Assembly: GCA_050084515.1 (NCBI GenBank)
Contig: CM114271.1
Span: 18,352,001-18,416,000, forward strand
DNA length: 64,000 nucleotides
DNA from: Blasia pusilla
Taxonomy: Eukaryota; Marchantiophyta; Marchantiopsida; Blasiales
Direction: 5' to 3'
Shown here: positions 1 through 11,669 of the stretch, one piece after another
Numbering within the stretch: the stretch's first letter is position 1
How the letters are laid out: each line of letters begins with the position of its first letter
Program-made: the position numbers and the translations under genes
The notes under the pieces: generated by a model
Told to the model about the DNA's origin: nothing
Databases searched by the model: none
Seen by the model: the letters and a program-made list of their open reading frames with translations, nothing else

Positions 1-3000
1 GATCTGCTCATCAACAGAGGATACAGAGCGTATACTCTCCACCATGGCAGAGGTTAGGATGGAAAGTGCTTCCTTGGCTGTAGGGCGAGTGGTAGGGCTC
101 GGATCAGTGCACGAATAAAAGAGCCTCACCAAAACGTTCAGCACCTTGGCCTCATCACTGTCATCCGCTGCTGAATCCTTGCCACCTGATGAAGATGAAG
201 GTGATAGTCTAAATTTGTCTATTTGTGAAGGAAGTAAGGGCCGTTGTCCCATCTGCAGAGTTCCCTTCACATTTGTCAGCATTTGCAGATAGAAAACACT
301 CTGTTAGCTGATCCAACCAGAATATACTTCACTCCCAGAAGAAAGCTGCACAAATCAAGACACGTAAACAGGACTTACTGGCAATGAGGAATCAACAAGG
401 AGTAAAATAAGTGATTCTCATAAAATCACTACGATTGTGATTTTTTAGTGTCAAACCTGAATATGTGAATGAACCTCGGCCTCTGACAGACCAGCATATG
501 GGACTTGGAGAGTAAGCAATTCAGCCAGTAGGCAACCAAATGACCATAAATCAGCTTCCTGCAACAATGAAGGATCATCAATTACGTTTTTTCTAACACC
601 AACACTCTACCAACACCAACTTGTCTGATGGAATCAATTTTTGTTCATTGATGCACTACTGACTGCAACCTTTTTTCAATATTCAATACCCAAAGTTCGT
701 GTATGTATACAAAAGCAAAGCCCTGGGCCTCCTGAAGGGATTTCTAAACCAGTCTGGTGGCGATATAAAAAATGAGTTCCTTCACTCACTTCCACCAGAA
801 GCAAAATCCACAAACAGTTGGGAGTAACCTCAACTGCAAGTGCAAAGTTCAATTTAAGAAGTACCCATTCTAGAAACTTTCATCCACATATCACAGGTCA
901 CTGACTAGCACGAGTTACATGAAAGGGAGCACAATGGAAAAAAACTGAATCATTTACCAGGCCATATGTATGACGACCGTACATCGCCCTCAGCACCTCA
1001 GGAGCAATCCAGCGTGGAGTACCCACACATACATCAGCAGGGGGCACTCCTCGATGAGCCAAGTAGCAGGTGTGAGCAGAAGAGGACTGAAGGGGAACCG
1101 CACTGTCAAAGTCACAAAGCTTTACAACTGGTCCTGGAAAATCAGGTTCATGGTTTGATTCCAAATCAATCAGCACATTGCTGCTTTTGATGTCACGATG
1201 GATGATACCCTTGGAATGCAGCAAAGAGAGTGCACAAGCAATGTTTCTTGCAACATGCAATGCCAATTTGTGAGGTGTATGTGTTTGGCCCTTTCTAGCC
1301 AGTCCCTGCAGAATTCCCTGTTTCCACATGAAATGCAACATTCGCATAAGCTAATGATACACATTCACAAAAAATTTACTGTATTAGAAAGTATAAGTAG
1401 CACCAAAATGCCGTAAACCTACTGTTATACTTCATCTCCAAGCCAACAGACAAGAACACCTACCACAGCAAGACACTGATGAAAGAACACAACACTGCTG
1501 AAGGTATACGCCACTCATTTTAAGCTCATGTTGAGGGTCTAATAACATGGTTTCCAGAAATCTCATTTCTTCATAATGAAGCTCCCATTTGCAAAGTGAA
1601 AGGCACCAAGCAGAGGACAAAGCTTCCACCCACATGACTAAAGTTGATAATTCATGACCACCAGAATAAAAACGTAATCAGACCAAATCCTCTGGCGTCA
1701 GTACACCCCGGAGTGTTTCCATAGGAGTGAATGTACTACCAAACTTCACTGAGCTTGAAAGAAGACATTACCTCCAAGGAACCACCTTTAACGTACTCCA
1801 TGAAGATCATTAGTTGGGGAGGTTGGGGTGTTGCCTCAGCTGGATCAGACGAGGATGTAAAACCCGAGGAAAATTGGTGTCCATAAAAGGTAACTATACA
1901 AGGGTGGGGTTGAAGGCTGCATAGCATGCGAAGTTCGCTTAGACAGCTGCTCTCTAAACCCTTTCCTGTACTACACGGTCCTTCTGCTACGGGTTCAATT
2001 TGCCTCACCTGCAAGATCAACATCCAAACAGGTCCAATTTTCATGCTATCTATGTTCCCCACGCATGATCTGCTGGGACCATTAAGTGAGATTTATATTT
2101 TATTAGATTTTGTACTATTCTCTACATTTTCTAAAAAGATGTTTAAAAATCTCTGAGAAAACTTTGAAATCCTTGTGACAACAAATTGATCAGACAAACA
2201 GTCTTTGAGAGTTCCAACAATTGTGTTTGAAATAGTTGGAAAAGCATCAACAATTCAGTCAGTCAGATGCCAACTGAGAACATAAGACATCCAAAATTGA
2301 CCACTTCCACAAAAGCAGACACAACTGAAACGAGACAGAAGACATCCAATCCAGCATACCTTGGCTGCAGCTTTAAAATTACCAAAGGTGCACAGCCGAA
2401 CGATGGCCCCAGATGCACCATGGCCAATGTCTTCATGTAAAATTGGCATAATGTTATCATCACTCCCAAGGGATGTCTCTGAGGCACCCAATGGAAGATG
2501 AACCCGTCTCAAAGGGATATACCTACATAGACAGAACGTGAAAGAATAATCCGTTTAACATACTCACACCTGTAGAACTCTGTGACTTTAAACAAACCAA
2601 AGACCTCTAGACATGTAAACCAGAATATACTATCGTCGGCAGCTAATGAGATGAAGAAACTACTATTCAACTTACTTTCAGAAGAGTGGAGACAGTGGTA
2701 CCATCAGATATATCTTCTCTAAGGATTCCCAGGAGCAATAAGGAAGTCGAACTCTTTACAACCACTTCACGACCATGTGTATGAAGTACTGAAAACAAAA
2801 GCTAAACAGGTAGAATTAATAATAAGATAAGGTCCTACCCATATGCTCCAAACGGTTAGCAAAACTCATCAAGTATGCAAGCTAGACTAACACAAGATGT
2901 TTATCATCCCGTAACAACTAGATGACCTCATGGCATTGCAACGTAACTAGACTTGAACATCGATGTACAGTTGAAACCTCAGGTAGCTGATCAATACCTG

Positions 3001-6000
3001 CAAAAGTACTCTGGATCTCTCTCTGGTCGGATGTCAAGAGGACGGCACGCATCAACAAGCATTCGCGTGCTGCCACTTGAATTCTCAACAAGTGTCACAT
3101 TCCAGGCATGTGGCATGTAGTCGAGATAACCACGAACCAGTTCACATGGTATAGGAGGCTCTGCCCTATCACACAAGTACTGTTCAAAGCAATATTAACA
3201 TAGCTGATTGTTGAACATTAGACATACATGATATGACTTCCTAGGAACTGAAAACCACGTCTGATATCATTTCATTTCAACCAAAAACCAGATACACAAA
3301 CATTTACATACCTTGAACAGAATTGCTCGATGCCTACAGACACCATACGTCAAAGATCCAATGGGAAGTATATTGGATCCTCTATGTGACTTCAAAAATC
3401 GCACAGCACCTTCACAAAGCATGTGCACACTTGGCAGAACAGCCCCTGAATTCAGCTTCTCTGACAACTTCCCAGTTGAGTTTCCACTGCCACTAGAACT
3501 ACATGAGCAAACAAAGGGCATCCCAGCAGTACCGCCAACAGCAGCACGGCGCATGTTTGAGATATTCTGTGTCTTATCACTTCCTCCAAAGCAATCAGAA
3601 ACAAATAGAGCCAGCATAGCTATTCTTTGATAAACGTTTATCTCCCGTTCTCCATCAAGCCCTGCTAGAAGTTGCTGAGCTGAGAGAGCCATAACATCTA
3701 ACTCTTCATCCTTCTCCCTGGGGACAAGACATCCTTCAATGAGTTCACATTCCACCCCAGAAAATAAATATTCAAACTCCAATAATCCACAAGTACAACC
3801 AGGTCAGCTTTCAGCAGATAGATGACATTTACGGAATATCCCAAGATGTCTTACTTTCCCAATCAAAGTGTCAAACTATGAATGGAGTTGAATTCCAGTT
3901 ACCTGTCCACAAGAATGACCTCTCGTGAATCAAAGCAGGGTTGCTCCCTTTCCAGCACCTCCAAAGGAAGAAATGGTCTATCACGGCCCGCATCATAGAA
4001 TCCATCATGGAGTCGATCATCAAATCCACAGAATGATTCCATGCAATACTTGTACGAGACCCTTGAGAATTCTTGCACCGACCTCCTTCTTTTACAAGGT
4101 TTTGGATTCCTATCAATGTCACCATCTTGTCGCCTACCTACTTTGACACCAGCAACAGTTGCAACTGTGCTCAAGTCCTCACTCAGCACCTCTTTCGTGA
4201 CATCCTCCTGGAACTCCACGAGACTTAATTCCTGTTCCTCCTCCTTGGATCTATCCCCAATTATGGCTTTCCTACAAAAATTCTTCTCATTACCACGTCT
4301 TCCGTTGGGTTCACGTCGTAACCTAGCTATAGTGATTGAGGATGCATGTTCTTCTTGGCAGTTTTTGAAACTCTCCTCCGTTTTTTTGGCGCTTTCACCA
4401 TCTTGATGAACTTCCTCATTGAAGCAAACCTCCTTACTTGATTGGATGGCATCTCCAATCTGGTGAACACCTGCAACACTTTTGACACCATTCCCTCTGT
4501 TCACTTCAGGCACAGAGAATAGTTGTTGAGCCTCCATCTTTTGACCAGCTTCTGAGGAAGCATTCTCATGATGTATCTCCTCTGAATATCCATCTTTCCG
4601 AATTATCTCAAACGCCTGTACTGTGTCAGAATTGACATTTGATGAGATTACCTCACTTAAGTCTCCATAATCTTCTGACCGGTGTTTCCGACTACTATTT
4701 AGTCTATCTTGCCGCGCTTTCTGTTGCTGGTTGTCCTGCTTCTTCCAGCCTCGCCTGCCTCTCAAAATTGTTTGACCTTTAGATGTGGGTGAATTGCCTT
4801 TGCCAGCAAGGGACACTGGTGAAGAGGGATTGGTACAACCTATCACATCCAACCAACCACAAATTATGATCCCTTCATAGCATTAGAACTATACAATACT
4901 AGATGAACAGACAGAGATATGAAAACTCACCTTCAGGACTATCATCAAGATGTTCCTCCGATGATGAAATCTCCCAGTCGATAAGATAATCATCTCTTTC
5001 AGGAACCTTCAGTATTTTGCACTCATTCTCACTTGCGTTCAGCCTGTCATTGCCTTCTAGTTTGATATTGATCCACTTTGGAATATCACCAGTGTTCTGC
5101 AGCTTATTGAACTGAAGTACACCAACCAAAAGGAAAGTAAGATCTCCTCTCAAAGCCATAAGTGGCATAATTCATTAGTTGTCTAAAAGAAGCCATGCAC
5201 TCATCGCTTCCAAGAATTTATTGAATCTCAGATGCCACGTGGCGTATGATACCTGGACATTGAGAGCTCTCAGTGATGTCATAGAAACAAGTTCAAGGGA
5301 GCTCAAAGATGTGAGTCTGTTGTGAGCCACGTCAATACATGTCAAGCTTGGAAGGTTTGTCAACTCTGAAGGAAGTTCAACCAGTTTGTTGCTCGCAACT
5401 CTGAGGGTCTTCAGGGCTTTGAGACCCACAAGCTCTTTCGGTAGAACCTTTAACTTGTTGAAGGAAAGATCCAGCTCCTCCAAATTCTTCAATGAGCCAA
5501 TCTCAGCTGGAACCCATCTGTAAAGAATTGACAGCATAACCAAGATTCAAACATCCAAAATCTTTCCAACTCTGATATGGCTCTTACCCAGTCAATATAG
5601 TAGGCCTGCGGCAACTACAGTCTACACCTACCAATTCAAAAGCAAGAGTTTGGTGCACAAGGGTTTGAAGAGGTGATCATACACATTTACTACATCCGAA
5701 ATAGGTCAGTTAGGTAGGCTCTCATGAGTGCCATCCACTTAGCCTGACCTAGAAGACTCACATACTCTTAGCAGCAACAGAATGTTTTTTTTTCTCCTTC
5801 ATTCCATTCTTTTTTCTTGAATTAAGAGCTACGAGGCCCAGAAGGGAGTTTTAGCATCATGATTTTGATAAAGTAACAAACGGAAGAGACCCATTCCATC
5901 AGATAGATACATGCCGTCTATTGAATTATTTTTTGAAGAAACTTCCTTCAATCCGTGGGCATAACCTTGACACAGACCTAAAAAGCAAACCACGATCCAC

Positions 6001-7115
6001 GAAAACTAGTATGACAGGTGGACCAGCCAGTCCTAAATGCTTGACAAGTATCTTCCTTGGTTATCCGATAGTCTCAGACCATGTGCCCATCGGCGGTCAC
6101 AACTATCAGCCTAGGAACATACGGGAGGAACTACTTATCTGTTCCAATAAGGAATGCTAAGATTATTTCTAGGCGTTCTGCATAATGAGCATGACATATA
6201 GGAGGCTTGGCTTCTATGAGATTTGAAGTTGTGACAGACACAAGGAGAACCCCCGAGACATTCATTTTACCAAGACAATAAGACCAGGGAGTGATTTCTC
6301 ACGCCAATGCCCTAGAAGTCTCCAATGCCGAACAAGCATGCGAGATACGACCGATAGAAAACAGCAATTATTTTTCAGAGCAAGAACATTAAAATTTAGA
6401 CGTGTGATGGAGAATGTGTTGGTTTCTTAAACACTTACGAGATGGAGAAATGACAAACAGAAAGGCGCGTGAGAGAATGAAGTTGTGCAATCTCACGGGA
6501 GAGAGAGGAAGCAGACGGACGAGCTGGCACTTGATGAAGCTCCAGCGCCCTTAAAGACCTAAGGTTTCCCAGAGGAGGTAAACTTCCCAGTCCCGTAGGA
6601 CAAATCTTCAAATACAAATGCTCGAGATGCGTCAGGTCTCCCAACTCTTGTGGAAGTGTCCTGACTTCATTGGAGAAAAATTTTAACTTTCGAAGATTTT
6701 TAAAATTCCGAATAGAGGGTGGTAGCACCGTGAAGGTGTTATCAAACACGAACATATTCTTGACTCGTGAAGCGGTATCCTGGTTAGCGTGTGTGAGAGA
6801 CGAAAGCGTGCAGCCACTGGGAGAGACATCAATGACGTCTTCTTCCTCGGATCGTTCGGGTGCCCTCAAATCTGCTCGGGCTCTATCCGCATCCCCAGAA
6901 ATTGAATCTTCCTCTTCTTGTGTCGTTGCGTCGACAGCTTCTGTCAACTTGCTCTCGAGACATTTTCGAGGGTCCATGATGAAACCGTTTTTCTTGGTAT
7001 CTTCCCCGGACCCTTGCTGGATTTCGATTTCTGCACCGGGCGTTCGCTCTGATCCAGGGTGGTGCATACCCTGTAAGCCTTCTCGATCAATTCTTAAACC
7101 AACCATACTTCGCAT
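1..7115 (-). CDS. LRR / EDR1-like / protein kinase protein (C-terminus cut by window edge)
   Basis: Eleven exons on the minus strand, read from high to low: 7115-6439, 5517-5253, 5111-4931, 4839-3903, 3717-3312, 3179-2998, 2522-2360, 2008-1772, 1317-958, 558-457, 252-1. Every junction is GT-AG, phases agree, and the joined length is 3762 nt (1254 codons so far). Domains: acidic N-terminus; leucine-rich repeats about 128-318; a long polar linker; a segment like the EDR1/CTR1 regulatory domain about 690-880 (CRHRAILFK, then [20 protein letters not shown]); kinase from about 910. Kinase landmarks are GHGASG, lysine 937 in [12 protein letters not shown] with Asp1058, [11 protein letters not shown] and EADLWSFGC. 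The DFG motif reads DFD, as I recall from the Arabidopsis homologue At1g04210, which has the same architecture at about 1,100 residues. A signalling kinase of the Raf/MAPKKK-like group is likely; the substrate is unknown. The start is the first ATG of the open frame and is not certain. Confidence 0.88.
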
Positions 7116-8091
7116 TCAAAAGCGATTCGAATACCAGTAATCGGCGATACGCGCAGCGCCGGGAAAGCCGGCGATGAGCTCAGCAGGATAACCAATAATC
7201 CTCGAACGTGCCTTTCTTCGGTATCCTTGCTCCTGCAACATTTTTCTTCCATGCCATGATCGAGAAGGGAAGGGATGCGGGGGCCATATTCTCCACAGAG
7301 CTTTGAGGGGGGCCGAGACTGCCTGGTATGAGACCGTAAACGGCAACTGACAGAGTGATACACTTATCAGAACCGAGTCTTGCTGATTAGGAGTAACCTC
7401 ACTCGCAAAGACGCCTTTCCTTTGGTTGTCAAGCACGTCACGTGATCCACCAACGAAGACAGAGGAATGAAACTGTGATTTCCTTCGTCAGAATCGTCCA
7501 CCGCGACCATAAGTTCCCGCCATTAATCAAAACGCATGGCATTATTCAGTCTCAGTGAGAGTTGTTCTAAGGCGAGGCAGGATAAGTAACTTGCTCGAGG
7601 TTAGGACAGGTCTTCAGACACTTCAGACACTTTAGGACAGGTCCTCTTCCTCCTCCTCCTCCTCCTCCTCTCCAAAGAACTGCAGACCAACACTCGTTCT
7701 CATCGGCTACAGCATCCGACCAGTTCTAACCCGAATTGCGAAGGGTTTTGATGTTCTTTCCCTGGTAAACAAATCATACCAGACGCTCGGATTCAGCGCG
7801 TACCCCACCCACGTCTGTATCCATCTGCTTCATGTCCCGGGTCTTCCCTCGAAGCCGCACATCAGCTACGCTTCCGTCGCCGCGGACAACACCACGCGCT
7901 GCGCGTTATCAACGAAGTAGGCCCTCCGTACTCCATTTTCGCTTGTGTCTGTCTCAAATTCCTTTCCTAGTAGCTTTCCTTCGCAGGAGCCGCAGGACGA
8001 CTGCAACGCAGCAGCAGCAGCAGCAGCAGCGCCTGCATGCACTGCCCGGCTTCGCTCGTCACCTCTAACGTAACGGAGCCCTCCCTCATCT
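7116..8091. other. 5' flank of the LRR-kinase gene
   Basis: No gene is supported here. The region should hold the leader and promoter of the kinase gene, which is transcribed leftwards from about 7.1-7.5 kb. It is GC-richer than the intergenic DNA to the right. It contains a CTC-triplet run near 7643-7669 and a CAG-triplet run near 8008-8030. A short plus-strand frame over the CAG run (7832-8068) has no recognisable domain. Confidence 0.5.
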
Positions 8092-8245
8092 GTCCACCTC
8101 CGACCGCCAGATCTTTTTTATTCGACGGATAAACAGCGACGACGGAGCCTCCCTAAACTCCTCGAAGACCCTATTTCTCATCCGTCCAACTCCGACCGCC
8201 AGATCTTTTATCCGACGGATATACAGCGTCGACGGACGGAGCCGT
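8092..8245. repeat. imperfect direct repeat pair, ~60 bp units
   Basis: Two related blocks, about 8092-8152 and 8183-8245, are offset by 92 bp. Both contain the core CGACCGCCAGATCTTTT followed by a CCGACGGATA-like segment and a GACGGAGCC-like end. No function is evident. The GC-rich stretch after them (8246-8800) has an open frame but no domain I recognise. Confidence 0.6.
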
Positions 8246-8992
8246 CCGACTAGTTCTCATCCACCGTCGTTGGACTTTCCTGGCCGCCGGGGTTACCCTC
8301 TCGCTGGCTTACTTCAGCTACACACTCCCGGGCCCTCGGACCTTTTCAAAATCAACGGTACTAGTGAAGTAGTGTCAGCGGATTGGCGTCTCGACGTCTT
8401 CTTCGGCCTTCCTGCCCATAACCGCCGGCTCGCAGCGCCCGGCGCGATCATCCCCGACCGCCGATCAGGACGTACAGTCCCGGCTGACGGAGGATATTTG
8501 AACCACGTTTCGTGCATGAAAAAAAATCATACCACCCGTTGTGTACCATCACGCAACGGGAAGACTTGCTATATCAGGGCGTCTCATAATGCGGGACGGA
8601 GGTCCGACGACGTCTTCTTGGTTCTTGACCGTAAAATGTGGACGATTTATCCATTACGTCCATGTATATTTAATTTTGCTAAGTGCCATTTTAAATACAT
8701 CGTGCGAAAACGGACGAGAAAATGGACTCAACGTCCCGCCGTAAGAGGGGGGCGTCCACCTCCTCCGGCACCCCGCATTCAACCGGATGACAATCCATAA
8801 AAAAGGTTATGGATTAGATGTCTATTGCTACAGCCTACAACTTGAGACGACTTATTTTATAACTAGCATGATGGTTGTGCTATGCATGGGTGACTCGTTA
8901 ATTTAGGTTTAACTCTTGTGTTTTATTCATTTAATTTTTGTGTTACATGTGTCATCACCAAAGGAATCCAAAATATACATGTGTCATCATTG

Positions 8993-9020
8993 GAGGATGG
9001 GGTTTGCAAACCCCATCCTC
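8993..9020. repeat. 28-bp perfect palindrome
   Basis: The arms are GAGGATGGGGTTTG and its exact complement with no spacer, so the whole 28 bp is self-complementary. The DNA around it is AT-rich. It may be the core of a small foldback element, but no flanking terminal repeats were identified. Confidence 0.85.
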
Positions 9021-9092
9021 TTTTAATTATATATAATCTTGTTTTAATTATGTAGATAGGATTACTCTCAAATACGTCTCAAATTATGCCCA

Positions 9093-9126
9093 CTAGTAAG
9101 AATGCCCCTCCGATGCACATCCTCAA
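9093..9126 (-). mobile_element. Helitron-like 3' terminus
   Basis: Read on the minus strand, the sequence ends GGGGCATTCTTACTAG followed by T, with GTGCAT just upstream. This resembles the plus-strand terminus at 41289-41292, which ends GAGCATTCTTACTAG-T. Only the 3' end is recognised; the 5' end of this copy was not located. Confidence 0.35.
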
Positions 9127-9820
9127 AATTAACGATTCAAATTTTAAACTTATCTTAATGAAATTGTAATATCCCACCCATGACCTTCACATGCCCACTA
9201 AGGCGACTTTGGGAACACAAATGCATGTGTTTGGCATCAATTTCAACTTCCAAGCTTGAAGTTTCAACGGAGGCAATTCAAAGTAATCATTGCCAAAATA
9301 GAACGCCATGTGAGCTCGAAAGAGGCTGTCAAATATGGGGAAGTGCACCATAGCCTTTTGTTGACAAAAGGAAATGCAAAGTTTTTTAAAAATGCTACGT
9401 GGAGACAAATACTGTCAACTCTTCACATACAGTTGCCTTCCAGAAAATGGGGATCCCACTCTGAAGAGAGGATAATAAGTCTATCACCACCAAGTAAGAA
9501 TGAACGAACTTTCAACACATTAGTTGGGCACGTAGGCAAACATCAATCCTCCCTGAATCCTCCTCAAGCATTCAATTAGGTTCTTGCATTATCAAGCGGT
9601 CCAAAAAATGAAATTCATGTAATTTGGAAGATGGTGGGGTTAGCTAGATCCTACATGGGACAGATGTCAAGGCATACAACAATTTTGAAGCATTCTAAAA
9701 TTTTCCTTCAACCTTAACCGCCATTGTTGTCAACAACGCTTTGATGCACGCAAGGTTGCAAACTATGCACCAAAGAAATAGCGCAATCATTAAAAAAAAT
9801 TTGCTATATGATCGATACAA

Positions 9821-10458
9821 ATCAAAATATTATGCAAAGAATGCATGAGCGTGGGATCAAATCGCTTAAGCAAGGGCAATCATATCGTCATAAACTTAAC
9901 CAGATTTCTACCACATCAACTATCACACAAGCTCGACAAGAATCAACCCATGTAGGGATTCCAAGTATTTTTTGTTTTGTCAAATGTGATAGGTGAATTT
10001 TCTAAATGAATGTTCGAACCTAGTCTACTCATAGTTTCTCCTAACATTGACTCTCTCGAATCAACTCCGACGACATCAAATACACAAGCTTGTTGCTTCC
10101 ATTTAATGTTATAATGATCAAGAGTAGAATTCTTGATCAATCAAAATATTATGCAAAGAATGCATGAGCGTGGGATCAAATCGCTTAAGCAAGGGCAATC
10201 ATATCGTCATAAACTTAACCAGATTTCTACCACATCAACTATCACACAAGCTCGACAAGAATCAACCCATGTAGGGATTCCAAGTATTTTTTGTTTTGTC
10301 AAATGTGATAGGTGAATTTTCTAAATGAATGTTCGAACCTAGTCTACTCATAGTTTCTCCTAACATTGACTCTCTCGAATCAACTCCGACGACATCAAAT
10401 ACACAAGCTTGTTGCTTCCATTTAATGTTATAATGATCAAGAGTAGAATTCTTCATCA
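9821..10458. repeat. 319-bp tandem duplication
   Basis: The segment starting at 9821-9822 is repeated from 10140-10141 with a constant offset of 319 bp. I found essentially one difference, near the end of the second copy. A short motif, ATCAAGAGTAGAATTCTT, occurs once more just after the second copy, suggesting how the duplication arose. Near identity implies a recent event or a local assembly duplication. The short open frames inside (60-65 codons) are repeated as a consequence and carry no recognisable domain. Confidence 0.9.
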
Positions 10459-10930
10459 AGAGTAGAATTCTTGATTCACTTTGTACATTATATTATTGCC
10501 GGACCTACAACTCAACTCCATGCAAGCAGTAGAGGTCTGCAATAAGGAATTTCAAAACAAAAATTTAATGTGATTTTGCGTACGAAATAACAAGCTGATC
10601 CAAGAAACTATTACCAAATGCACACCAAATTTGTACTTGTTTGCTACATTGGATAAATGTATCAAAGCTACGGCTCCAACCATAACCTCTCAAGTCGGAC
10701 ATTGGACTACATCCTAGTTCAATTCCCCAAACCCACATTGATTCTCACCTCATGTTGGAATCTATCAAGTCAAAGTTTTCAAATTAATTCACTCATGGTC
10801 CTTTTGGAGCTTTCACTTTACTACACAACCCAACAACCGCGACTATCAGACCATGAAGGACATTTTGATTGAAATTGAAATTTTCAATGTTAAGGAGCAA
10901 CTCAATTGAAACTTGTATAGTCAAACTTAC

Positions 10931-10982
10931 AAGCTAGGTCGTAGAACCAGCTTGCTTACAAGCTGGCTCTACGACCTAGCTT
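10931..10982. repeat. inverted repeat, 23-bp arms
   Basis: Arms 10931-10953 and 10960-10982 are reverse complements with one mismatch, separated by 6 bp. The arms carry AAGCTAGGTCGTAGA and its complement. The DNA could form a cruciform, or a hairpin if transcribed. No element boundary was found around it. Confidence 0.8.
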
Positions 10983-11521
10983 GCTTACAAGAGAGTTACA
11001 TTCACAAATACCCTCACAACCAAAGAAGGTTTTATTGAAGACTGAGTTACAGTCAATCTCATCGGACACCCGAACTGCTACATTTGGTACACACACAAAG
11101 TAGGGAAGCTTAATCTTGGTTAGTCACTTAAGCGCGATTATCTTAACTAGGGTTAGTTAATCACATTTAGTCTAACTGAAGACAATGATTAGGATTAGGG
11201 TTAGGGTTTCTTCTACATACTTTATATAATTAAGGAAGGGGGCTAGCCTCCATTCATTCTCTTATTGCAAAATTTTGTTTTCCATGGTGATGTGTGAGTG
11301 TGAGAGTCGTTTCCCATCAATTATGCTTCTTTAGCAATTTTCTACAGATTTGTGTACATTACATAAATTAGATAGTACTTGGATGACTCCACTCAAGATG
11401 CAACTTTTCGTACCAAATTCACTCGGCCGCTTCAATTGTTTACACAGCCTTAAGTTCACACCTTCCAATTCTAATCACCTCAAAGAATAGGAGAAGATGA
11501 ATTAACCCAAAATATGGCTAA

Positions 11522-11669
11522 TCTATATCTATATTATTATTGGAGAGTGCCTTCTGCATTTGCAAATACCTCTTTGCTTGATATGTGGCAACCAGACAAC
11601 AAGAAAAAAAAATTTATATAAACATGAATAATCCTTTCACTCGCGTGCATGGTACAGATTGTCCACTAG
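11522..11669 (+). mobile_element. small non-autonomous Helitron-like element (148 bp)
   Basis: It begins TCTATATCTATATTATTATT, continues with GGAGAGTGCC, and ends CCACTAG. The left neighbour base is A and the right one is T, the target arrangement known for Helitrons. The GGAGAGTGCC block recurs in copies near 41.9 kb (minus strand) and 56.0 kb. No protein is encoded, so mobility would depend on a Helitron elsewhere in the genome. A clear 3' hairpin is not obvious in this copy. Confidence 0.55.

Noticed and set aside
4041-4406. 121-codon plus-strand frame in the kinase gene
   Set aside because: Antisense to exon 4 of the LRR-kinase gene; no independent support.
8270-8800. 176-codon plus-strand open frame in GC-rich DNA
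   Set aside because: No recognised domain and atypical composition; GC-rich DNA gives long chance frames.
9821-10458. CRISPR-like direct repeats
   Set aside because: Only two long contiguous units without spacers, in eukaryotic DNA; a tandem duplication.
11185-11215. Telomere-like TTAGGGTTAGGGTTT
   Set aside because: Only about two imperfect units; more likely a telo-box-like promoter motif or chance than interstitial telomere.
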